The notes: generated by a model from the sequence alone, not told the origin. A DNA stretch of 64,000 bases from Chthoniobacteraceae bacterium (GCA_028293625.1 JAQGOL010000027.1:1-64000), one strand, 5' to 3'. Shown: positions 46,909 to 56,923, numbered from the stretch's first letter. Translations and numbers: made by a program.

Positions 46909-47016
46909 CGCGAGAGGCTAAAAACGCGCCGGTTCAAATCAAGCGCATTCCTCTCTCTTAGACGCTTTATCGTCCGGCACCGCGAAAAATTTCCGGATCG
47001 GCCCGCTTCCGAGCCG

Positions 47017-47397
47017 TTATCCGCCGATTTCCTGGCCGTATTGCGCCGGAGTCAGCAGCGCGTCGATCTCCTCACGTGCCTTTACTTGAATCCGGAAAAT
47101 CCAGCCTTCGCCAAAAGGGGCGGTATTGATCAGCGCGGGATCAGACGTCAGCGCCGCGTTGACTTCAGTGATCGTGCCTGAAACCGGCGTGTAGATGTCG
47201 CTGGCGGCCTTGACCGACTCGACCACGCAGACTTGCTGGCCGGCTTTGACCTGCGCGCCGATTTCCGGCAACTCGACATAAACCACATCGGTCAGCTCAT
47301 TCTGGGCGTGGTCGGTGATTCCCACGGTGCCGGTTTCGCCATCGGGGCGAATCCATTCATGGGATTTGGCGTAGAAAAGGTCTTCAGGGACGTTCAT
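47017..47397 (-). CDS. gcvH: Glycine cleavage system H protein
   Basis: Codes for 126 residues. The lipoyl domain is complete: SHEWIRPDGETGTVGITDHA, LPEIGAQVKAGQQVCVVESV, with the lipoyl-lysine Lys63 in ESVKAASDIYTPVSG, ending in GWIFRIQVK. It carries the aminomethyl group between GcvP, GcvT and lipoamide dehydrogenase. It starts 11 bp after gcvT, so the two are co-transcribed. The C-terminal helix LTPAQYGQEIGG is slightly shorter than usual. Confidence 0.95.
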   Translation of the reverse strand: MNVPEDLFYAKSHEWIRPDGETGTVGITDHAQNELTDVVYVELPEIGAQVKAGQQVCVVESVKAASDIYTPVSGTITEVNAALTSDPALINTAPFGEGWIFRIQVKAREEIDALLTPAQYGQEIGG

Positions 47398-47408
47398 GTA
47401 GATTGGAT

Positions 47409-48524
47409 TTAAGCTGAGCCGCCGTTGGTGCGCAAAAGCGGTTTCTTTTCGATCACGGCCGGAAAACGTTTTCCGCGGATCTCGATTTCGATTTCTTCAC
47501 CAATGCGTGCGAATTCGGTGGGAATGTAGGCCATTCCAATCCCGATATTGAGTGAAGGGGAAAGGGTGCCGCTGGTGCTCTCGGTAATCTGCACGCCGTT
47601 TTTATAAACCGGGTAGTGCGAGCGGGGCGGCGGCGATTTGCCTGTCATTTTAAACGGAACCAGCCGGCGCTTGACTCCCTGCTCACGCTGCTCGGTCAGT
47701 TTGGCGCGTCCGATGAACTCCGGCTTTTGCAAGTCGACAAAAATGGAAAGTCCCGCTTCCAACGGGGTGGTATCGGAGGAAAGATCGGAGCCGTTGAGCG
47801 GGTAACAGACTTCCAGGCGGAGCGTGTCACGGGCGCCAAGGCCGCACGGTTTGATCCCAAATTGTTCGCCTCTGCTCAGGATGTCCTGCCACGATTTGAC
47901 GGCGCGATCCGACGGGCAAAAGACTTCAAACCCGTCCTCGCCGGTGTAGCCGGTGCGGGCAATGTAATAAGTCGCCTCATCGATCGTGACCGTGAGGATC
48001 TCGTTGCGGGCCGGCCGCGAAAAGCGCCCATCAAAAAACGCATCGAAAAGCTGAGCCGATTTCGGGCCTTGAACCGCGATGCCGGCCACCGAGTCGCTTT
48101 CATTCACAAACTCAACGTCAGGCCCGAGGTGCCCCTGCATCCAGGCAAAGTCCTCTTCGATTTTGGCCGCGTTAACCACCAGCATGTATCGGGACTCTTC
48201 GATCCGATAAACGATGAGATCGTCGATGACGCCGCCCTGTTCGGTAAGCAGGAAAGTGTATTGGCATTCGCCCACATCGAGCCGCTCCACGTTGTTGGTG
48301 AGCAACAGGTTCAACCACGCCCGCGCCCCGGGGCCGGAGGCAAAAAACTGGCCCATGTGCGAGATATCGAACACGCCGAGGTCGGTTCTCACCGCCCGAT
48401 GCTCATCGAGAATACCCGTGTATTGGACCGGCATCGACCAGCCACCAAAATCGACCATTTTCGCTCCCAGACGAACGTGTTCATCGTGGAGCGCTGTTTG
48501 TTTTAGCAAAGGTTCTTCGGGCAC
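47409..48524 (-). CDS. gcvT: Glycine cleavage system T protein (aminomethyltransferase)
   Basis: Codes for 371 residues. Typical segments: TALHDEHVRLGAKMVDFGGW, MPVQYTGILDEHRAVRTDLG, VFDISHMGQFFASG, the nucleotide-like GVIDDLIVYR, YTGEDGFEVFCP, CGLGARDTLRLEVCYPLNG and SGTLSPSLNIGIGMAYI. It moves the one-carbon unit to tetrahydrofolate, releasing ammonia. It is the first gene of the operon; I see no glycine riboswitch in the 69 bp before it. Confidence 0.95.
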   Translation of the reverse strand: MPEEPLLKQTALHDEHVRLGAKMVDFGGWSMPVQYTGILDEHRAVRTDLGVFDISHMGQFFASGPGARAWLNLLLTNNVERLDVGECQYTFLLTEQGGVIDDLIVYRIEESRYMLVVNAAKIEEDFAWMQGHLGPDVEFVNESDSVAGIAVQGPKSAQLFDAFFDGRFSRPARNEILTVTIDEATYYIARTGYTGEDGFEVFCPSDRAVKSWQDILSRGEQFGIKPCGLGARDTLRLEVCYPLNGSDLSSDTTPLEAGLSIFVDLQKPEFIGRAKLTEQREQGVKRRLVPFKMTGKSPPPRSHYPVYKNGVQITESTSGTLSPSLNIGIGMAYIPTEFARIGEEIEIEIRGKRFPAVIEKKPLLRTNGGSA

Positions 48525-48593
48525 AGGGCAGGCAGGGTAGGCGGGCGGCGGAAAGTGAAAAGTGAAAAAAGCAGCGTGGCCAGCCGATCGGCT

Positions 48594-49499
48594 TCAGTTT
48601 TTCTTCGCGGAAAGATATCCCCATCCCATGCCGGCCACCAATCCCACGGTATGAGCGCCGTTGGCAACGTTGCCAATGAGTTCCTTTAAAAGGCCGCTAT
48701 ACCCAAGTAACAACCACACAATCAACAACGTCACCGTGTTTTTGTTGAGCTCCCAACCGGCCGTGCGATCGAATTTTCCCCGGATCCAAAGAAAACCAAA
48801 GAGTCCGTAATCGACGCCCGAAAGGCCGCCAAAAACGGGCCCGTGCCAAAGAACCTGGCCGATATTGGAGCTGACCGCGATGGCAAGGAAGAGCCAGATC
48901 AAATAACGCGGCCCGAAGCGGCGCTCAATAAATGAGCCCAAGTCGTAGAGCATCATCGCGTTAAAGAGCAGATGAGGGATATTAAAATGGATGAAGGCCG
49001 GGGTGACGAGCCGCCAGAGCTGTCCCGCGCGGATTTCCGCAAACGATCCGGCAAGATCTCCCATGTGCAGGAGCCCGGGGTCGGAAAACAGCAGCCCCCG
49101 CATCGAGCGGATGTCCGAGCCGAACTGCGTGTAAATGGCGACCGCGACTGCAATGACAATCAGCGCGATCGGCACCAGCGGCGTCGCGTTAAAATGGCGT
49201 TCGTACCCGACCCGTGCCGAGTCGGCGACAGTCGAACGCGTCGTGGAGTCCGCCTGTTTCGCCCGTTCCCTCTGTTCTTCCGCCAGCGATTCGGCCTTCG
49301 CAAACTCCGCCGCTGCCGGGTTGGCCCGGAACCGCTTTAATAACTCGGCGGCCGGAGCAATCTGCTCCTCTTCGATGACCCAAACCGAATATTGGCCGCC
49401 CTCCTCGCTCTCGATCTGGTTCTCGATTCCTTTGGCGTAAAGTGTGGAGCTGAAACGGGAGGCGGATTTCTCCGACTCAAGATTGCCAATCGTGCGCAT
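48594..49499 (-). CDS. Rhomboid intramembrane serine protease
   Basis: Codes for 301 residues. A 100-residue cytoplasmic N-terminal domain (STLYAKGIENQIESEEGGQY, VWVIEEEQIAPAAELLKRF) resembles the small domain before GlpG-type rhomboids. Six membrane helices follow. The catalytic dyad is Ser227 in FGGLSGVDYG and His283 in NGAHTVGLVAG, and the L1 loop is represented by QLWRLVTPAFIHFNIPHLLFN. It should cut membrane substrates near their lumenal face; the targets are unknown. It ends 69 bp before gcvT on the same strand. Confidence 0.92.
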   Translation of the reverse strand: MRTIGNLESEKSASRFSSTLYAKGIENQIESEEGGQYSVWVIEEEQIAPAAELLKRFRANPAAAEFAKAESLAEEQRERAKQADSTTRSTVADSARVGYERHFNATPLVPIALIVIAVAVAIYTQFGSDIRSMRGLLFSDPGLLHMGDLAGSFAEIRAGQLWRLVTPAFIHFNIPHLLFNAMMLYDLGSFIERRFGPRYLIWLFLAIAVSSNIGQVLWHGPVFGGLSGVDYGLFGFLWIRGKFDRTAGWELNKNTVTLLIVWLLLGYSGLLKELIGNVANGAHTVGLVAGMGWGYLSAKKN

Positions 49500-49604
49500 C
49501 CCTTTGTGATAGGGCGCGCCTGCCGGGGCGGCAAGCGGGGATGCAGGCGCGGCGCTGTCAGCCTAAGCTGATCAACGCGTGTCCTGCTCCCATGCCAGGG
49601 TCGA

Positions 49605-52600
49605 TTATGCCTCATCCGAGGCGTTGAGCACCTCGGTGAGGGTCGCGAGATTTCCGCTGAGCGAGTCCCAGGTTTTCTCCAGCGACTGGGAATCGTACGG
49701 CAGCCACATCCCGAGCGTGGTCGAATAAAGGGCGGCGCTGACTGGCATGCCGAGCATTGCGCTGACTGCTTTCCAATAAGCAGCCAGCTGCGGCTCGTAT
49801 TGGGCCTGAAGCTGCGCTGCATTGGACGGGGCAACACGATTGGTTTTCCAATCGAGGATCAGCCAGCGCTGCGCGCCGGGATCGAACACCGCCAAATCGA
49901 TGATCCCTTCGAGGCATTCGCCTTCGCTCATCGCCCACAGAAACGGCATCTCCACATGCACGATCAGATCGGGCCGGGTAATCCACTTCGCGAGCTCGGT
50001 TTCGCCTGCCATTTGTTTGCGCAGTAAAATCCACTCAGTCTGGGAACGCTCCGGGTCGGGGGAATCGACCACCATTTTTTCAAAGGCCTGATCCCACGCC
50101 GCGGCGCTGGCGTCCCACGGCAGCGATTCGACGAACCCATGCCACCATGTTCCATACCGGGTCCCCGCATTTTCGCGTCCGGCCTGGAAGGGACGCGGCT
50201 CGACCAGCCGCGAGGGATCGGTTTCCGCGGAGATCACCGTGTGGGCGAGGGCGCTCGGATTGCGTTTTACAAACTGTGCGGCGTTTGCGCGCGCGGCCTC
50301 TTCGAATCCATCGAAATAGAGCGGGAGTGTTTCCACCGATTGCTCCCGTGCCCGGCGTTCACTCTCCTCCGTTTGATGCCTGGTGGTTAGCGCGCAGTGC
50401 AAGGCGGCGGCACAGATCCGGTCGAAAGCAGCCGCATTCATTCCACCGCTTTCCGCCCGCAACGACGACGTCTGCGCGCTCTTGTGCACTCCGGTTTTTC
50501 CGCCGAAAAGAGCGTGATCGTGCGCGACAACCAATGTGTGCTTGGAGCGGGTCAGCGCCACATAAAGCAACCGCTCCATCTCCTGCGCCTGCTGGGCCGC
50601 TACCGCGTTTTTTGTTTCTTCATCAATAAATTCGCGCCCCAGTGCCACCACCGTTTTGCCCGTGCGCGGATGCCGGATCAACCGTGGAAAACCGCGGCTC
50701 GGGTTGTGGATCTTGCGGGAGAGAAACGGCACGATGACCGCTTCCCATTCCGAGCCCTTTGCTTTTTGACAAGTAATGAGCTGGATCGCCTCGCGCACAG
50801 TCGTCCGCACTTCCCTTACCACGCCGAATTCATCGCGCAAACCGTTGGCGAAATCCGCGAGTGTAAGTTCCTCGGCCTCGGCGGTCGCCGCCAGGGTGAT
50901 CAGCGCGGTCAGTTCATCTTCCACGCCTTCGAATTCCTCTCCTGGAAGGGAAAGAAGCCGCGCCCGGAGCTCGACCGCCTCGACGATCCGGATGATGGCG
51001 CCGTAAAGCGGCAATGCCCGGGTTTCCTCGCGTAATCCGGCAAGAAACGTCAGCGTCTTTTCAACCGGCCCATTGCCGTTGGGAGTCGGTTCCGCGATCT
51101 GGAATTTATCGCCGTTGCCTTGGGAAAAGAGCGCCATGTCGTGATCCGAGAGCCCGAAGATTTCGCGCAATACTCCCACGATCTGGTAGCCGTGGCGCGG
51201 TTCGGCCATGATCACCAAAAGCGCCGTCAGCCATGCATAGCCCGGACTGTCGCCTTTGAGATCCCGTTCGCTTTGAATTTGAACCTCAAAGCCCTCCATC
51301 CTCAACGCGTCCCGCAATGGACGAAACCACGCCTTGCGCGGGCAAAGAATCGCCACTTCGCGCCAGCTTCGGGCCCGGAGCTTTTCGAGTCCCTGGGCGC
51401 GGATCCAGCGGGCGAGCTGATTTGCCTCAATCCGGGCGCGTTCCTCCTCGCTTCGAGTTTCTCCTTCAGTCCCCGGATCGAGCTCAAAACGCACGGTCTG
51501 GCCCGGAAGCGCCTGGGGCCGCGGGTTAAGTTGCACAAAGCGCACCTGGCCCGCGCTGGCATTGAGGATTTCCGCGAAGGTCTCGTTCACGAAATCAATC
51601 TGCTGCTGGTCGAGACGAAATGTGACGGAGAGCTCCAGCGTCGCGCCCGCCCCGGTGCGCATGAGCGTTTCATGCACCCTGCGGTAATGGGCCAGATCCG
51701 CGCGCTCGCCAAAGATGGACTGCTGAAAATCGCCCACCATGCAGAAGTGTCCGGGCCGGGGCGGCTGCAATTCCGTATCCAGCCACGCGCCGGTCGCTTC
51801 CGGGGGACGGGTCAGCTCCAGCAGCATCGTGAACTGCTCCGGGTCGGTATCCTGCGCCTCATCAAGAATGACCCGATACCCTTTTTCCCGGATCCGCTTG
51901 GCCGCTTCGGGATGGCGCAAAAGTTCGCCTGCCAGGGAAACCTGATCGTTGTAGGTAAGCACGCCTTTCTCCAGCCGGAACTCCCGATACGCACGTTCGA
52001 TTTCCGCGGCCACTCTGAGTGATGTGCCTCTTAGCCATTCCCGCAGCGGCTCAAACGCGGCATTCCACACCTCGACAAATTCCTTTGCTTTTGAACCGCA
52101 AACCGGCACCGCAATAAAATCATCAGTTTCACGCCAGACCCTTTCCCATTCCCTGAGTTCCTGTTGAATCCGGACGATGTTTTTCGCAGCGGTCCCTTTT
52201 CCGGCGAAGCCGAGCAATTCAGTGAAATCGAGTGGTGGGAGCGGCGTGGCGATACCGGATTTTTCTTCCGCCAGCGCGGCGACCGCGCCTCCCCGGCGTC
52301 CAAGCTCCATGAGGCGGCGGATTGGGACAAGCCTGAGTAAAAGACGGCGTTGATCGGCGGGAAGATCCGCGGCGAGGCGCGTTTGCCGTTGGACAAATTC
52401 ATTCCAGAGCGCGTCGTCATCGGTAAGCAGCTCAAATTTGCCCGGCAATCCAAGGTGATGCCCATGATGGCGCAAAAGCTTGACGCAAAAGCTGTGGATC
52501 GTGCCGAAAAACGCGCGGTTAAATGCCCCCAGCACCTCCAGTTTCACTCCCTCCTCAAGCAGCTTTTGCCGGGCGCGTTGTTGCATTTCGTCGGCGGCGC

Positions 52601-52826
52601 GATTGGTAAACGTCACCACCACAAGTGAGGGAAGCCATTCCAGCGCCCGCCGGCTCGTTGCCAGGCTGATGAGCCGGTCAGTGATCGCACGGGTTTTGCC
52701 CGAACCCGCAGAGGCGACCACCGAGAAGTTTTTCTCAAGCTCGGTAATGAACCGTTCGCGTTGAGGCTGGTCGATTGGGGTGTGATCCAAAAGCGGCACC
52801 TCGTCGCGTGGGATGGTTTTGCTCAT
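49605..52826 (-). CDS. AddA-like UvrD-type helicase/nuclease
   Basis: Codes for 1,073 residues. Superfamily 1A helicase motifs: Walker A VVASAGSGKT (about 36-45), VVVTFTNRAADEMQ, GTIHSFCVKLLRHHG, motif II VILDEAQDTDPEQF, GDFQQSIFGERADL, QKAKGSEWEAVIVPF and LYVALTRSKHTLVVAHD. The C-terminal 250 residues form a RecB-like PD-(D/E)XK nuclease: LEGIIDLAVFD and WLILDWKTNR. With its partner it would process double-strand breaks for RecA. The ATG chosen overlaps the upstream gene's stop as ATGA; a longer start 17 codons upstream is unlikely. Confidence 0.92.
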   Translation of the reverse strand: MSKTIPRDEVPLLDHTPIDQPQRERFITELEKNFSVVASAGSGKTRAITDRLISLATSRRALEWLPSLVVVTFTNRAADEMQQRARQKLLEEGVKLEVLGAFNRAFFGTIHSFCVKLLRHHGHHLGLPGKFELLTDDDALWNEFVQRQTRLAADLPADQRRLLLRLVPIRRLMELGRRGGAVAALAEEKSGIATPLPPLDFTELLGFAGKGTAAKNIVRIQQELREWERVWRETDDFIAVPVCGSKAKEFVEVWNAAFEPLREWLRGTSLRVAAEIERAYREFRLEKGVLTYNDQVSLAGELLRHPEAAKRIREKGYRVILDEAQDTDPEQFTMLLELTRPPEATGAWLDTELQPPRPGHFCMVGDFQQSIFGERADLAHYRRVHETLMRTGAGATLELSVTFRLDQQQIDFVNETFAEILNASAGQVRFVQLNPRPQALPGQTVRFELDPGTEGETRSEEERARIEANQLARWIRAQGLEKLRARSWREVAILCPRKAWFRPLRDALRMEGFEVQIQSERDLKGDSPGYAWLTALLVIMAEPRHGYQIVGVLREIFGLSDHDMALFSQGNGDKFQIAEPTPNGNGPVEKTLTFLAGLREETRALPLYGAIIRIVEAVELRARLLSLPGEEFEGVEDELTALITLAATAEAEELTLADFANGLRDEFGVVREVRTTVREAIQLITCQKAKGSEWEAVIVPFLSRKIHNPSRGFPRLIRHPRTGKTVVALGREFIDEETKNAVAAQQAQEMERLLYVALTRSKHTLVVAHDHALFGGKTGVHKSAQTSSLRAESGGMNAAAFDRICAAALHCALTTRHQTEESERRAREQSVETLPLYFDGFEEAARANAAQFVKRNPSALAHTVISAETDPSRLVEPRPFQAGRENAGTRYGTWWHGFVESLPWDASAAAWDQAFEKMVVDSPDPERSQTEWILLRKQMAGETELAKWITRPDLIVHVEMPFLWAMSEGECLEGIIDLAVFDPGAQRWLILDWKTNRVAPSNAAQLQAQYEPQLAAYWKAVSAMLGMPVSAALYSTTLGMWLPYDSQSLEKTWDSLSGNLATLTEVLNASDEA

Positions 52827-55800
52827 TCGAAGTCGTCCTCGCTTGCGTCGTTGAATTCCGGGTGGCTGATGCGCCATTTTTCTTCAAGCAACACCGGGTC
52901 AATCGGCAGGGTGGCAAGGGGATAGGCGTTTCCAAAGGAGAACTCATCACGCAACGCGCCGTGCATGCCGAATACGCCGGTTTCCTGCATTCGATGCAAG
53001 CCAAGCCAGAGTCGTTGCTGGGCGTTAATGTCGTCCAGGGTAAGCTGTGGGGAATCGAGCGTCAGATCCGGGGTCAACACGCTGATTCCAAGCGATTCGG
53101 CGCCGAGTTGCCGCAACGCGAGCGCATAGAGGGCAAGTTGGAGGCTCTCGCCGCCCGCGAACTTTTTCGCCAGCTTGGCCGCGCGATCCTCGGGAAATTT
53201 ACCGCTCGGATTGAGCGATTTTTTGTTCCCGGTCTTGTAATCGACAATCCACGGGGCAGCTGGCAACTCAGTGGCGCGCCGCGGTGCGCCGGCGCTTAAA
53301 ATCAGGTCAATGCGGCCGTGGATATGCAGGGTCTTGCCTTCCTCCAGCTCCACTTCCACCGGGGGCACGTTCCATTCGGTCGCCATCCAGGCGCACGCTT
53401 CTGCGTTCCCGAGCCGGCGCGCAAGCGAGCCGGCGATCGCCACTGCCTGGCGCCATCCCGAGAACCACCAGTCAGGCGTGTCGCCGCGTCCGATCGCCGC
53501 CAGCCATGCCGCGACGGTTTGCCGGAACGCTTCGGCATGCCACCGGGTCCGGCTCGCGATCTCCGCCGGTGTCGGCATTTCCACAAAGGTGTTCTTGTGC
53601 GGGGCGGCCGAGACGGCTCCCAGCCAGCGGTGGACCCATTGGCCGGTCGCCAGACTCCAGCCGTCGCCTTCATTCCCGTCGTCGCGCGGTTCGACGCCCA
53701 GAAGATGATGCATCCAGACGCTGGCCGGCGAAGTCAGCGCCCGCTCCCATCTCGTGGCGGAGAGTTTGATCGGCCGCGCCAGTCTTTCCCTCAATGCAAA
53801 CTCGTATTCCCCAAACGGTTCGCCCACCGCACGGCGCGCATCGAAGGCGATCCGTGTCTGGCCCACCGATTTGGAAAGACGCGGTGGCGGCGGCGTTTCC
53901 ATCTGCCCGCTTTCCTGCCAGCGCACGGTTTCCTGCTGCAACGCATTCATCGCCGCCAGGGAGACCGCTTTTCCCCGGGCGCAAAAATAAAGCCGGGTGA
54001 AAAAGTCGCTCGGGTTTAACGCGCGCGCGGGTTGCGCTTCCTCGCTTAAACTGGCGCTCGCCGCGATTCCCACCGTCACCGATTCGAGCGTGTTGAGAAA
54101 TTGCCGTAGCGTGAGGTCGCGTTTCTGGACCGGCCCAAGGCAAAGCGCTTTTCCCGGTTTCACCGTCCAATGCCCTTCGCCCTGCCGTCCCTGGCGGACG
54201 ATGCTTTCATTTAAAACACGGATCCGGCGGTTGAGCGTGTCGATTTCTTCCTCCCCGATATAGCCACTATCGTCAAATGGTTGCGGCCAGCCGCCTTCAT
54301 TGAGCCCTGCCAAAATGAGATGCGACCACGGCTGCGTCTCAGCCTGGGTATAGGGAAGCAGATGAACGCGGCTGTAAGGATGATTGCCGGTCGGATCGCG
54401 TTCGGCCCGCATCGAAACGAGCACCTGGCCAACCCATCGCAGATAAGCGCGCCGGGAAATCGGATGATCAATCTTTTGCGCCCATCCGGACGAAAGCCTG
54501 TTTAATTCCGAGTCGCGTTCCATCCAGTTGAACAACGCGAAAATGGCGCTCGTTTGGGTAAGGAATTCGGGGAATGTGGCGAGCTCAGGCAGAAACGGGA
54601 GGGCGCGCAGGCCATCGGCGATTGCGCGCGCGGTTTCGCGGACTGAATCGCTCGCAAGCACTTCAATGAGCAACCGCAGGTCGTCGATGAGAACCTCGTT
54701 GAAAGCCTGCCGCAGCCCGCCTTCAATCCGGCTCAGGCTCAGCCCGCCAAAGAGCGCCTCGCAAGGATGCAACCGCAGGAACCGCATCAGGATGTCGATC
54801 CTCGGATTATCCTGCACGGCAAGCCACGCCGGCCACGCCGCCTCCTCAAACGGACCAGGGGCAAAGTGCGCCAGCCCATCGTTGTGCGGCACCCCGTGTT
54901 CAGCGAGCAGCGCGGCCACCGATCGGGCTAGCGCGCCGCCCGCCGGCAACAGGATTCCCAGGCGGGTGCACGTCCCTTCGGAGAGATACTGCATCGTTTT
55001 GGTCACGATGGCGCCGGCTTGGTCCCGCGTGTTCCGGCCCACCAGAAACTCAATGCCTGTCACCGGATTTTTCCGGCGTTGCTCAATGTCGCCCGGCGAC
55101 TCAGGCAGGCGAAGCGCGTCGGCGAAGGAGCCCGGCTCGGGATCATCCATGGCAACGGGGTCCGCCGCGCCGAAGGTTTCCTCCCACGTGCCGATCCAGG
55201 TCGAATCGAGCTCTTCGGCTTCCGGCCGCGGATCGAGCAGGCTCACAGTCGCTTCCTCCGCGAGGAAAACAACGGCCGAAAGCAGCGGCCAGACCGGCCA
55301 GTTCGCCCCGCTGAATCCCGCGATGAAAACATTGGCGAAAAGAGGCGTCTGACTTTTGGCGCGCCGATGCAATTCGCGATCGACGTCGTGCATGAGTTGA
55401 AATTCGCAGCGCTCCAGGAGCCGCTTGAATTCCCTCACGATCGGCCGCAGCGCTTCAGGCCCGGCGTCGATGAAGTCCCATCCGCCCGCGCTGAGCTGGT
55501 CAACGGCGTGGAGCAGGTGATCGGGCGCGCCGGCCACGGCCCGGGCTGCGGCGAGTGATGCTTCGTCCTCCGTGCCCGCTTCCAGAATCGCTTCGGCGGC
55601 AACCGCCAGAAGCAACTGGAGATGCTCGCGCAAAGGGATCCGCTGCCGGAGCGCCATCCGCTTGATGAGATCCTCGCGCAACTCGGAGGGCGTCATGAAT
55701 TGCACTCCAAGCCCGTGCAATCCCTCTTCAAGCAGACGCGTTTTGAAAAGGTATGCGTCGCTGCGAAACGGCACGATCACCAGCGTTGGTTTGCGCTGGC

Positions 55801-55894
55801 GCCAGGCCGTCTCCGACGCTCGTTGTTGCCACGGCACAAACACGCTCTCCCATGAAGAAGCAAAAGTCGCCGCACTGTGAAGATGAACGCTCAT
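52823..55894 (-). CDS. AddB-like PD-(D/E)XK nuclease subunit
   Basis: Codes for 1,023 residues. The N-terminal part has an inactivated helicase fold (PTLVIVPFRSDAYLFKTRLL, QFMTPSELREDLIKRMALR, RLGILLPAGGALARSVAALL). LILAGLNEGGWPQP is the AddB/RecC-like motif. The C-terminus has the nuclease core HIHGRIDLILSAG and PWIVDYKTGNKK, ending in SLQLALYALALRQLG. No cysteine cluster typical of Firmicutes AddB iron-sulfur sites is obvious. It is translationally coupled to the AddA-like helicase, making a two-nuclease AddAB-type complex likely. Confidence 0.88.
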   Translation of the reverse strand: MSVHLHSAATFASSWESVFVPWQQRASETAWRQRKPTLVIVPFRSDAYLFKTRLLEEGLHGLGVQFMTPSELREDLIKRMALRQRIPLREHLQLLLAVAAEAILEAGTEDEASLAAARAVAGAPDHLLHAVDQLSAGGWDFIDAGPEALRPIVREFKRLLERCEFQLMHDVDRELHRRAKSQTPLFANVFIAGFSGANWPVWPLLSAVVFLAEEATVSLLDPRPEAEELDSTWIGTWEETFGAADPVAMDDPEPGSFADALRLPESPGDIEQRRKNPVTGIEFLVGRNTRDQAGAIVTKTMQYLSEGTCTRLGILLPAGGALARSVAALLAEHGVPHNDGLAHFAPGPFEEAAWPAWLAVQDNPRIDILMRFLRLHPCEALFGGLSLSRIEGGLRQAFNEVLIDDLRLLIEVLASDSVRETARAIADGLRALPFLPELATFPEFLTQTSAIFALFNWMERDSELNRLSSGWAQKIDHPISRRAYLRWVGQVLVSMRAERDPTGNHPYSRVHLLPYTQAETQPWSHLILAGLNEGGWPQPFDDSGYIGEEEIDTLNRRIRVLNESIVRQGRQGEGHWTVKPGKALCLGPVQKRDLTLRQFLNTLESVTVGIAASASLSEEAQPARALNPSDFFTRLYFCARGKAVSLAAMNALQQETVRWQESGQMETPPPPRLSKSVGQTRIAFDARRAVGEPFGEYEFALRERLARPIKLSATRWERALTSPASVWMHHLLGVEPRDDGNEGDGWSLATGQWVHRWLGAVSAAPHKNTFVEMPTPAEIASRTRWHAEAFRQTVAAWLAAIGRGDTPDWWFSGWRQAVAIAGSLARRLGNAEACAWMATEWNVPPVEVELEEGKTLHIHGRIDLILSAGAPRRATELPAAPWIVDYKTGNKKSLNPSGKFPEDRAAKLAKKFAGGESLQLALYALALRQLGAESLGISVLTPDLTLDSPQLTLDDINAQQRLWLGLHRMQETGVFGMHGALRDEFSFGNAYPLATLPIDPVLLEEKWRISHPEFNDASEDDFE

Positions 55895-56023
55895 GGGGAT
55901 TACAAGGGTGGTGCCGCGGATTGGAGAGCTTGCCGCGACGCGAGTGGAACAAAACTGAAAATCGAAGGAAAGAAAAGCGGGCAGAGTTGATCATTAAGAA
56001 GTGAGGAATACACTCACCCCCTG

Positions 56024-56923
56024 ATGAACCTGACTGCCTGCCGACTTGCCTCCCTCCTTCTCGCTGCGGCCGTTTTGGCCGGGTGCGGAAAAAAGAAGGC
56101 CGCCAATTCTGAAAAACCCGAGGCCGCCCCGGTCGCGCAATCCGTTGCAGGCGCCGCGCCGGCCGAGCCCCATCCAAAAGGGACCGACCTCAGTGTCGCG
56201 CCGCCGGAGTCGCTCAGTTCGCAGGAGCTCTCGGATGGCACCCCGTCGGCCACGGGAATCTCCCAGGATGCGGCCACGGCCGGGGTGCCGGACAAACTTC
56301 TGGTCAATGATCAGGCTTACGACGCGTGGTTTAAAAAACATCACCTCGATCTTAATGATCCCAAGATGCTCGACAGAGATACCGATGGCGACGGCGCCAC
56401 CAATCGCGAGGAGTTCGTGGCGGACACCGATCCGCGCGATCCCAAGTCGCGTCCCGGCATTCACAAAGTTATCCGCCTCAAGGAATACAGCGAGGTGCGG
56501 GTCCCGCTGATTTTGGAATCGGTGGCTGGGCGCACCGCGAAAATCAAGCGCACCGACGAAGGCGGCGATTCCAAATTCGACTCGGTCACCGTGGGCCAGA
56601 GCGTGGGCGGAATGAGGGTTGAAAAAATCCTTGTCCGTCACGAGACGGATAAAAACGGCCAGGCTGTCGACCTTTCCCGGGTCGATTTGGAGGACCCTGC
56701 CACGAAGGCAAAAGTGGTTCTGGTAAAAGATATGCCGGCCCGGAGCGCCGCCTCGTATGCCGTGCTGACCGCGGGAAGCGGGGTCACGATGAAGGTTCAT
56801 CAGGGCGACGTTTTTAATTGGCCCGCTCAAAACGGCACTGCCTATCAGGTTATTGATCTGCGGGCCGACCAAGTGGTCATTCAGGAGGTCGAGACTCAAC
56901 GGGTCTGGACCATCCCTAAGTAA
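56024..56923 (+). CDS. Lipoprotein with Ca-binding loop, Amuc_1099-like
   Basis: Codes for 299 residues. A lipoprotein signal ends in VLAGC (Cys21), followed by an Ala/Pro-rich linker. A calcium-loop module DRDTDGDGATNREEFVADTD (about residues 120-139) leads into PRDPKSRPGIHKVIRLKEYS. The rest is beta-rich (VPLILESVAGRTAKIKRTDE). This order resembles the Amuc_1099 pilus-associated proteins of Verrucomicrobiota, but the partner genes (Amuc_1098/1100/1101-like secretin and PilM) are not in this window. That assignment is moderate. It is divergent from the AddB-like gene and followed after 83 bp by lysyl-tRNA synthetase. Confidence 0.7.
   Translation: MNLTACRLASLLLAAAVLAGCGKKKAANSEKPEAAPVAQSVAGAAPAEPHPKGTDLSVAPPESLSSQELSDGTPSATGISQDAATAGVPDKLLVNDQAYDAWFKKHHLDLNDPKMLDRDTDGDGATNREEFVADTDPRDPKSRPGIHKVIRLKEYSEVRVPLILESVAGRTAKIKRTDEGGDSKFDSVTVGQSVGGMRVEKILVRHETDKNGQAVDLSRVDLEDPATKAKVVLVKDMPARSAASYAVLTAGSGVTMKVHQGDVFNWPAQNGTAYQVIDLRADQVVIQEVETQRVWTIPK

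Noticed and set aside
46920-46975. tRNA-like T-loop GGTTCAAATC
   Set aside because: No acceptor stem, D-arm or anticodon arm can be placed around it.
48525-48593. Glycine riboswitch upstream of gcvT
   Set aside because: The gap is only 69 bp, too short for the tandem aptamer, and no conserved core is visible.
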